NCBI GenBank assembly: GCA_013695975.1
Contig: JACCZL010000537.1
Span: 1-5,133, forward strand
DNA from: Chloroflexota bacterium
GTDB taxonomy: Bacteria > Chloroflexota > UBA6077 > JACCZL01
DNA length: 5,133 nt
Direction: 5' to 3'
The stretch's first letter is position 1. Each line of letters opens with the position of its first letter. Below the pieces are notes generated by a model. That model made no database searches, was not told where the DNA came from, and saw nothing but the letters and a program-made list of their open reading frames with translations. This document shows positions 1-4,543 of this stretch, one piece after another. A program made the position numbers and the translations under genes.

Positions 1-191
1 GTCCACCGTCGACCACCCAAACCGGCCGCCTACCTCCACACCGCCCACACTTTCGCCGACTTCCAGATCCGGCCTGCTGGCCGGTCCGGCCCGGTTTGTC
101 CAAACCCGAGTAAGGATTTCAGGCGACCTAGCCACGCACCATCGACGACGTATACGAAAGAGCCCCGCCAAGAGGATCACCCGGCGCGGGC
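1..191. other. Left-edge region without a recognisable gene
   Basis: I see no convincing gene here. Plus-strand frame 1 is open from the edge to a TGA at 289-291, but its product (HTAHTFADFQIRP and similar) resembles no family I know, has no visible start, and its last third lies opposite the kinase gene. It could be the tail of a gene from outside the window or chance openness at high GC. Two small inverted repeats are visible: CCGGCC-TGCT-GGCCGG at 69-84 and GGTTTG-TC-CAAACC at 93-106. Neither is followed by a T-run on either strand. The stretch from about 95 to 160 is less GC-rich than the flanking genes, which fits intergenic DNA. Confidence 0.5.
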
Positions 192-193
192 TC
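160..193 (-). terminator. Probable intrinsic terminator of the regulator-kinase operon
   Basis: Read on the minus strand, GAGCCCGCGCC pairs with GGCGGGGCTC over ten base pairs with a single bulged G. The loop is 13 nt and the stem is followed by TTTCGTAT. The left arm begins inside the kinase stop codon (TGA, 192-194), the expected place for the end of a minus-strand transcript. The T-tract is only three residues long, so termination may be partial or Rho-assisted. Confidence 0.5.
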
Positions 194-1709
194 AGGCCCT
201 CAGGGCGACCTTCGGGACCCGCCGCGGTGCGGGCGTGGCGAGCGCGGGCAGGCGGACGGTGAAGGTCGAGCCACGGCCGGGCGTGCTCTGAACCTCGATC
301 CCGCCGTCATGCTCCTCGGCGATCCAGCGGGCGATCGAGAGGCCAAGCCCGGTTCCGCCGCGGAGCGGCTCGGAGCCGCGCGTACGGGTCTGATCGGCGC
401 GGTAGAACCGTTCGAAGATGTGGGGGAGGTCCCGGGCGGCGATGCCGCCCCCGTTGTCGCTGACCGCGATGCGCACCCCGCCGTCGCGGCGTTCGGCGCC
501 CAGATGAATCTCGCCGCCCTCCGGCGTGTAGGTCACCGCGTTGTCGACCAGGATCAGCAGCAGCTCCTTGAGCTGATCCTGATCGCCGTGGACGACGACC
601 TCCTCCACGGCGTCGAGCACCAGCCGCTGCTCGCGTGGGAGGGCCAGCAGGCGCCCCTGGCGGTAAACGTCGCGGATCACGTCGTCGATGGGGACCTCCT
701 CGCGCCGCTCGGCCCGCAGCCCCGAATCGGCCCGAGCGAGGGTCAGCAGGTCCGCGACCAAGCGGCTCAGGCGCTGAACTTCGGCCAGGGCATCGGCCAG
801 GGCTTCGTCGCGGTCGGCGTCGTCGAGCGCGTCGGCGGCCCGTTGGAGCAACTCGAGGTTCGTGCGGACGGTCGCCAGCGGGGTGCGAAGCTCGTGCGAG
901 GCATCCGCGACGAAGCGGCGCTGCGAGGCCAGCGTCTGCTCGAGCTCGCCGTAGGCCTCCTGGAGCTGGCCGAGCATCTCGTTGAACGTCGTCGCCAAGC
1001 GCCCGACCTCGTCCCGCGGATGCTTGCCGAACACGGGCAGCTCGGCGACCCGGCGGCCGAAGTCGCGGCTCTCGCCGATCGCGTGGGCGTCGCGGGTCAG
1101 GCGGTCGATCGGCCGCAGAGCGGCGCGAGCCAGCCACCAGCCGCCGAGCGTCGCCACGAGCAGGCTCAGCGCGCCGATGGCGAAGAAGGCCAGCCGGAGC
1201 TGGCCGAGCGCGACCTCGACGTCGCGCAGCGAGCGCCCGAGCTGGAGGACGCCGACGACCTCCCCGCCGAAGCGCAACGGGTGGTAGAAGACGCGGATTG
1301 GTGACCCGTCGACGACGATCGTCTGCTGGACGTCCTGGTTATCCTGAGTGCGGTCGAGAGCGTCGCGGTCGATCGGGAGCTCGCGGTCCCCGAGGTTCTC
1401 CGAGCGCCGAACGATCTGGCCGTCGCCGCTGAGGATCTGGACCGACAGGCCCGGCGAGGAGAACACGGTGAGGTTGGAGAGCGGCACCAGGTAGCCGAAG
1501 GTCGACGGGCCGGTGACCAGCGCGAAGCGGGTGGTGGCGGCGATCTCCTGGGCCTGGGCCGACAGGCTGTCGTCGATCTCCTGGGCCAGGTAGCGGTCGA
1601 GGGCGACGTACACGAGCACATCGGACGCCAGCAGGCACAGCCCCAGGACGAACGTGTAAAGCAGCGCCAGTCGCCAGCGGATCGACAGGCTCACCACGGG
1701 CGTCCTCAT
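192..1709 (-). CDS. Membrane sensor histidine kinase of a two-component system
   Basis: A 505-residue sensor kinase that should autophosphorylate on a histidine and pass the phosphate to the regulator encoded just upstream. Visible in order: TM1 (about 11-36), an extracytoplasmic sensor region of about 135 residues, TM2 (about 172-194), a HAMP linker (about 193-246, with LRPIDRL and DEVGRLATTFNEM), and the dimerisation/H-box FVADASHELRTPL with His272. The ATP-binding domain follows, with N-box LVDNAVTYTPEGG (Asn390), G1 box SDNGGGI (417-423), F-box FERFYR (432-437) and G2 box GGTGLGLSIA (451-460). All catalytic motifs are intact. The start is the ATG at 1707-1709: it overlaps the regulator's TGA as ATGA and places RWRLALLYTF directly before TM1. 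The frame stays open far upstream, but that extension runs through the regulator gene and is GC-driven. The Shine-Dalgarno match is weak, consistent with coupling. The periplasmic region matches no sensor fold I recognise, so the signal is unknown. The layout resembles MprB/BaeS-type kinases; I would not give a symbol. Confidence 0.96.
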   Translation of the reverse strand: MRTPVVSLSIRWRLALLYTFVLGLCLLASDVLVYVALDRYLAQEIDDSLSAQAQEIAATTRFALVTGPSTFGYLVPLSNLTVFSSPGLSVQILSGDGQIVRRSENLGDRELPIDRDALDRTQDNQDVQQTIVVDGSPIRVFYHPLRFGGEVVGVLQLGRSLRDVEVALGQLRLAFFAIGALSLLVATLGGWWLARAALRPIDRLTRDAHAIGESRDFGRRVAELPVFGKHPRDEVGRLATTFNEMLGQLQEAYGELEQTLASQRRFVADASHELRTPLATVRTNLELLQRAADALDDADRDEALADALAEVQRLSRLVADLLTLARADSGLRAERREEVPIDDVIRDVYRQGRLLALPREQRLVLDAVEEVVVHGDQDQLKELLLILVDNAVTYTPEGGEIHLGAERRDGGVRIAVSDNGGGIAARDLPHIFERFYRADQTRTRGSEPLRGGTGLGLSIARWIAEEHDGGIEVQSTPGRGSTFTVRLPALATPAPRRVPKVALRA

Positions 1710-2407
1710 TCTCGTAGCACGTAGCCGGCCTGGCGGACGGTATGGATCAGGCGCGGCTCGCCGCCGCTCTCGAGCTTCTGACGGAGCTGGCCGATGTACA
1801 CCGGTACCAGGTTCGATTCGCCCTCGAAGTCGTAGCCCCAGACCTCTTCGAGGATGTAGCTGTGGGGAAGGACGCGTCTGGGGTGGCGCATGAAGAGCGC
1901 CAGCAGGTCGTACTCCTTGGTGGTGAGACGGATCAGGCGGTCGTTGCGGCGGCCCTCGCGGGCGCCGGTGTCGAGGACCAGGTCGGCGTACCGCAGCAGG
2001 CTCGGCGCCGACGCGGCCGCCCCATCCGGCTCGCGCCGGCGCAACCGAGCCTTGACGCGGGCCAGCAGCTCCTCGACCGCGAACGGCTTGACCAGGTAAT
2101 CGTCCGCTCCCGCCTCGAGGCCGGCCACCCGATCGGAGACGCTGTCGCGGGCGGACAGGATCAGGACCGGTACCCCGCCGCCGGCCTGGAGGCGCCCGGC
2201 GACCTCCAGGCCGCTCAGGCCGGGCAGCCCGATGTCGAGAATGACCAGGTCCGGTGGCTCCTCTCGGGCGAGCTGGAGCCCGGCCAGGCCGGTCGACGCG
2301 GTCCGGACCCGATACCCGTCGTACGCCAGGACCCGCCGAATCGACGCGACGAGTCGCTCGTCGTCGTCGACCACCAGAATACTCGCCTGCCGCTCCCGCT
2401 CGGCCAT
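1706..2407 (-). CDS. OmpR/PhoB-family response regulator
   Basis: A 233-residue DNA-binding response regulator, partner of the overlapping kinase. The receiver domain (about 8-123) has the acidic pocket VVDDDE (Asp14-Asp16), the phosphoacceptor Asp58 in LVILDIGLPGLSG, Ser85 in LILSARD, and Lys107 in the switch motif YLVKPF. The winged-helix output domain (about 137-233) carries LTTKEYDLLALFMRHP, the ILEEVWGYDF segment, the recognition-helix region VYIGQLRQKLE and the C-terminal wing HTVRQAGYVLRE. Length and all key residues are typical of the family. The ATG at 2405-2407 gives the usual short N-terminal tail before the first beta strand. No Shine-Dalgarno site precedes it; a TACAAT box six bases upstream suggests a leaderless message. 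A palindromic repeat lies 15 bp upstream. The pair resembles MprAB/PrrAB-type systems, but the targets cannot be read from this window. Confidence 0.96.
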   Translation of the reverse strand: MAERERQASILVVDDDERLVASIRRVLAYDGYRVRTASTGLAGLQLAREEPPDLVILDIGLPGLSGLEVAGRLQAGGGVPVLILSARDSVSDRVAGLEAGADDYLVKPFAVEELLARVKARLRRREPDGAAASAPSLLRYADLVLDTGAREGRRNDRLIRLTTKEYDLLALFMRHPRRVLPHSYILEEVWGYDFEGESNLVPVYIGQLRQKLESGGEPRLIHTVRQAGYVLRE

Positions 2408-2413
2408 CGGTCA

Positions 2414-2419
2414 ATTGTA
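2414..2419 (-). promoter_or_regulatory. Possible -10 box (TACAAT) of the regulator-kinase operon
   Basis: On the minus strand TACAAT differs from TATAAT by one base and is separated from the regulator ATG by only six bases (TGACCG). Transcription would then start at or next to the A of the ATG, giving a leaderless message and explaining the absent ribosome binding site. No -35 hexamer stands out at 16-18 bp spacing, where the palindromic repeat sits, so this call is tentative. Confidence 0.3.
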
Positions 2420-2422
2420 TGC

Positions 2423-2470
2423 GTAGGGGCGCGATTTATCGCGCCCTTTTTCGATGCATCGCGCCCCTAC
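2423..2470. repeat. 48-bp palindromic repeat element (possible MITE/REP-like unit)
   Basis: The outer arms GTAGGGGCGCGAT (2423-2435) and ATCGCGCCCCTAC (2458-2470) are perfect 13-bp inverted repeats. A further copy, ATCGCGCCC (2438-2446), can pair with the left arm and repeats the right arm directly. A T5 run (2447-2451) and the 10-bp palindrome CGATGCATCG (2452-2461) fill the rest. The left arm can therefore pair with either of two partners, giving two mutually exclusive hairpins. On the plus strand the inner hairpin followed by T5 has the form of an intrinsic terminator, although both flanking genes are on the minus strand. I recall similar GTAGGGGC...GCCCCTAC units as dispersed repeats in some bacterial genomes, but this is memory, not a search. 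No mobility gene is present. Confidence 0.75.
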
Positions 2471-3522
2471 GGCACCAGGCTGGCCCGCGTGATGTGGCCG
2501 TCGGCCTGGGCGGCCATCACCTCGTTGACCTCCTCGAGCGGGAAGCGATGGGAGACGATCTTCTGGAATGGGTAGCGGGCGCGACCATGGTCGAGCAGGT
2601 TGAGGGCCTCGCGGAGGTGACGGGCCTCGTAGACGTGGACGCCGAAGATCGAGCAGTTGTTAGTCACCCAGAACGACGGGTCGGCGGCGTAGGTCAGGCC
2701 GGGCGAGATGTTGCCGATCTCGACGTAGCGGCCGCCCTGGGCCAGCATCTGCATCCCCTCAGCCACCACCTGGGGAAAGCCGGCCACGTCGACCACCACC
2801 TCCGCGCCCCAGCCGCCGGTCAGCTCGCGCACCCGCTGGGCGCGCCCCTCCGGCTCGGGCAGCTCGCGCATGTCGATCTGGTGATCTGCCCCGAACGACT
2901 CAGCCAGATCGAGCCGCTCGGCCACGCCGTCGACGACGATGATCTGGCCGGCCCCCCGCTCGCGCGCGACGGCGATCGCGTACAGGCCCAGCCCGCCGGC
3001 GCCCTGGATCACCACCGTCTCGCCCATCCCTAGCCTGGCGCTGTCGAGCCCACACACGACCTGCGAAAAGGCGCAGTTGACGCCCACCAGCAAGTCGTCG
3101 GAGATATCGTCCGGCACTTTGAAGACGGTGTGGTTCGGCCGAAGGTAGAAATAGTCACCAAAGGCCCCGTTGAAGTGGGGCCACTGCTCGGCCGAGGTGT
3201 TAAAGGCGTAGCGCGTCGGGCAGGCCCGGCTGCGATCGTTCAGGCAGTTCTTGCACCGCCCGCAAGGGAAGAAGTAGCGGTAGACGACTCGGTCCCCGAC
3301 AGCCAGCGGCTGGCCGTCGGAGTCGACGCGCACGCCCTCGCCGAGCGCCTCGATCCGCCCGGTGCTCTCGTGGCCCTGGTGCCGCGGCAGGGGCCAGCCC
3401 CGCTTGCGAGGGTCGAGCTCGCCGCGCCAGATGTGGAGGTCCGAGCCACACACGTTCGCCAGGCTGATCCGGACCAGCGCCGCGCCCGGCTCCGGCTCCG
3501 GCACCGGATACTCACTGAACAC
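2467..3522 (-). CDS. Zinc-dependent medium-chain alcohol dehydrogenase, 5' end cut off by an in-frame stop
   Basis: An oxidoreductase of the zinc-binding MDR superfamily, expected to oxidise an alcohol or polyol with a nicotinamide cofactor in the cytoplasm. Readable part (351 codons from GTG at 3520-3522): catalytic zinc ligands Cys25 (ANVCGSDLH) and His51-Glu52 (HQGHE), with Cys150 as a possible further ligand. The structural zinc loop has Cys87, Cys90, Cys93 and Cys101. The Rossmann motif GAGGLG (174-179) is followed by Asp198 in IIVVDG, which suggests NAD rather than NADP. FGVHVYEARHLREAL and the C-terminal YPFQKIVSHRFPLEEVNE recall the TM0436-like subgroup (family recollection). The substrate is unknown. 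The natural start is probably not this GTG: the same frame continues upstream to an ATG at 3573 behind a perfect AGGAGG, interrupted only by TAG at 3541-3543. Without those residues the first beta strand is missing. The gene is otherwise undamaged. Its own stop codon (TAG, 2467-2469) lies inside the palindromic repeat. Confidence 0.88.
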   Translation of the reverse strand: MFSEYPVPEPEPGAALVRISLANVCGSDLHIWRGELDPRKRGWPLPRHQGHESTGRIEALGEGVRVDSDGQPLAVGDRVVYRYFFPCGRCKNCLNDRSRACPTRYAFNTSAEQWPHFNGAFGDYFYLRPNHTVFKVPDDISDDLLVGVNCAFSQVVCGLDSARLGMGETVVIQGAGGLGLYAIAVARERGAGQIIVVDGVAERLDLAESFGADHQIDMRELPEPEGRAQRVRELTGGWGAEVVVDVAGFPQVVAEGMQMLAQGGRYVEIGNISPGLTYAADPSFWVTNNCSIFGVHVYEARHLREALNLLDHGRARYPFQKIVSHRFPLEEVNEVMAAQADGHITRASLVP

Positions 3523-3573
3523 CAGCGGCTGGCCGGCTTCCTACAGCACCGCCGCGCGACCGACCGATGGCAT
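3523..3573 (-). pseudogene. 5' codons of the dehydrogenase, separated by an in-frame amber codon
   Basis: From ATG 3573-3571 the minus strand reads MPSVGRAAVL, then TAG (3541-3543), then EAGQPL, and joins the dehydrogenase at codon 18 with no frame change. RAAVL-x-EAGQPL is the usual N-terminal beta strand of MDR dehydrogenases, with an aromatic or other residue normally at x; one base change from TAC or TAT (Tyr) would give TAG. Together with the AGGAGG six bases upstream of the ATG, this identifies the true start and shows that the full-length frame (368 codons) is broken at codon 11. The cause may be a real nonsense mutation, a base-calling or assembly error, or readthrough; the sequence alone cannot decide. 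Confidence 0.8.
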
Positions 3574-3579
3574 GGCGCG

Positions 3580-3585
3580 CCTCCT
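3580..3585 (-). promoter_or_regulatory. Strong ribosome binding site (AGGAGG) of the dehydrogenase
   Basis: CCTCCT on the plus strand reads AGGAGG on the minus strand, a perfect anti-Shine-Dalgarno match six bases before ATG 3573. It decides the ancestral start of the dehydrogenase and argues against the internal GTG at 3522, whose nearest purine-rich stretch (TAGGAA) is about 16 bases away. Confidence 0.85.
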
Positions 3586-3799
3586 ACTAGGGCTCCGGGC
3601 CGACGGCCGCGGGCCCGAACAGGCTAGCACATCGTCGGACCGGCAGAGCAGGAACGCTGGTGAGCTGGTGAAGACGCGCACATCCACCGACTAGATCGTC
3701 GCTGCCAGTAGCGTCTCCTACGAATGCACGACAAGAAGGAAGCGTATCGGCACAACGGCGTGGCGGAAGACGTCACCTGGCGGTCGACCGACGCGGCGG

Positions 3800-4354
3800 T
3801 CACGCCCAGAGGTCGTCGATCGGGATCTCGAGGCCGGGGAAGAGGGCTGGCCGAAAGATGCTACCAGGACCGTGGCTGCCGACTAGCTCGTAGCCCTGCT
3901 CGACGAGCAGATACTCCTCGAGTGTCCGGGTGCGGGGATCGACGACCCAGTAGTACGAGACGCCGGCCGCGGCGTAGCGGCGCATCTTGATTCCGCGGTC
4001 GCGGCCACGCGTGCTCGGCGACAGGATCTCGACCACCAGGTCGGGCGCGCCCTCGATGCCGCGCTCTGCGAGGATGCCGGCGCGCTCGCGTGAGATGTAG
4101 ACCAGATCGGGCTGGAGCCCGTTCTCGTCGTCGAGCACCACCCCCACTGGCGCCGCGTACACCTTCCCTCCGAGGCGCCACTGACGGACATGCTGCACGA
4201 GATAGAAATACAGCACGCCGGATGCGTTCTGATGCACTAGGATCGGTGGTGGCGACACGTACAGCCTCCCGTCGATGACTTCGTAGCGGTCGCCGTCGTC
4301 GGGCGTGTCCCAGATGTCGTCGGCGCGGAAGCGGACCCCGCGGCGAACTGCCAT
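3800..4354 (-). CDS. Uma2-family (DUF820) putative endonuclease
   Basis: A 184-residue protein of the Uma2/DUF820 family, which has a PD-(D/E)XK nuclease-like fold; members are abundant in cyanobacteria and Chloroflexota and their cellular role is mostly unknown. Visible landmarks: FRADDIWDTPDDGDRYEVIDGRL at the N-terminus, written here as FRADDIWDTP followed by DRYEVIDGRL; PPPILVHQNASG; QPDLVYIS (Asp83); the core GAPDLVVEILSPST (Asp105, Glu109) followed by Lys123 in GIKMRRY; then YWVVDP and LEEYLL. These are the conserved acidic and lysine positions, so the active site looks complete, and the length is normal. The start at ATG 4354 is preferred to the upstream in-frame ATG at 4396: it has AGGAGG eight bases upstream and a TATACT -10 box lying between the two ATGs, and family members usually begin just before this point. 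The stop is TGA (3800-3802). A 226-bp spacer separates it from the dehydrogenase; no functional link is evident. Confidence 0.9.
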   Translation of the reverse strand: MAVRRGVRFRADDIWDTPDDGDRYEVIDGRLYVSPPPILVHQNASGVLYFYLVQHVRQWRLGGKVYAAPVGVVLDDENGLQPDLVYISRERAGILAERGIEGAPDLVVEILSPSTRGRDRGIKMRRYAAAGVSYYWVVDPRTRTLEEYLLVEQGYELVGSHGPGSIFRPALFPGLEIPIDDLWA

Positions 4355-4362
4355 CGCTCGTC

Positions 4363-4368
4363 CCTCCT
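4363..4368 (-). promoter_or_regulatory. Ribosome binding site (AGGAGG) that sets the Uma2 start
   Basis: AGGAGG on the minus strand lies eight bases upstream of ATG 4354. The alternative ATG at 4396 has only AAGGAA at 4402-4407 before it, a weaker match. This supports the shorter protein of 184 residues. Confidence 0.8.
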
Positions 4369-4374
4369 CGGTCC

Positions 4375-4380
4375 AGTATA
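4375..4380 (-). promoter_or_regulatory. Likely -10 box (TATACT) of the Uma2 gene
   Basis: TATACT on the minus strand has one mismatch to TATAAT and stands out in GC-rich surroundings. Transcription starting six to seven bases downstream would give a leader of about 15 nt that begins at the AGGAGG site. The -35 region at 16-17 bp spacing (TTTCAA/ATTTCA) is a poor match, so the element could need an activator. It lies downstream of the alternative ATG at 4396 and so argues against that start. Confidence 0.5.
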
Positions 4381-4475
4381 GCGGCCCGCGTTCCATTGAA
4401 ATTCCTTAACACTCTGACAACAGTAGGTTGACGTTTGGCGGGTAGGATTGATCGTGGAGGCCGCGATCGCGCGCT

Positions 4476-4503
4476 CCGACGCGTTGGGTGACGCCCGCGT
4501 CGG
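4476..4503 (+). promoter_or_regulatory. 8-bp inverted repeat in the divergent intergenic region
   Basis: CCGACGCG (4476-4483) and CGCGTCGG (4496-4503) are perfect inverted repeats with a 12-nt spacer; an inner GG/CC pairing can lengthen the stem. It sits 41-68 bases upstream of the plus-strand gene's ATG. It could be an operator dyad or a hairpin in the 5' leader. No T-tract follows, so it is not an intrinsic terminator. High GC makes chance repeats of this kind fairly likely. Confidence 0.35.
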
Positions 4504-4543
4504 GCCGCCGCGGCCGCCAAGACAAACTCGGGAGTGCAGCCCA

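Noticed and set aside
309..1304. A 331-codon plus-strand frame opposite the kinase
   Set aside because: It is the antisense shadow of a gene with intact catalytic motifs, has low-complexity composition and no ribosome binding site or family resemblance.
1710..2414. A kinase-frame extension that stays open 235 codons upstream through the regulator gene
   Set aside because: The extension is Arg/Pro/Gly-rich, overlaps a fully convincing response regulator on the same strand, and is explained by lack of stops in high-GC DNA. The kinase start is at 1709.
1742..3033. Long plus-strand frames opposite the regulator and dehydrogenase
   Set aside because: Both lie antisense to well-supported genes and encode no recognisable motif; one also reads across the palindromic repeat.
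3596..3617. CGGGCC/GGCCCG inverted repeat upstream of the dehydrogenase
   Set aside because: Six-base GC-only arms are expected by chance here and there is no T-tract or promoter context.
3781..3790. Perfect 10-bp palindrome CGGTCGACCG just after the Uma2 stop
   Set aside because: It has no loop-forming spacer or T-run, so it is not a terminator; it could be a binding site but nothing else supports that.
4428..4433. TTGACG as a -35 box for the plus-strand gene
   Set aside because: No -10-like hexamer lies at 16-18 bp downstream (ATCGTG at 17); TAGGAT is only 9 bp away. Not enough to call a promoter.
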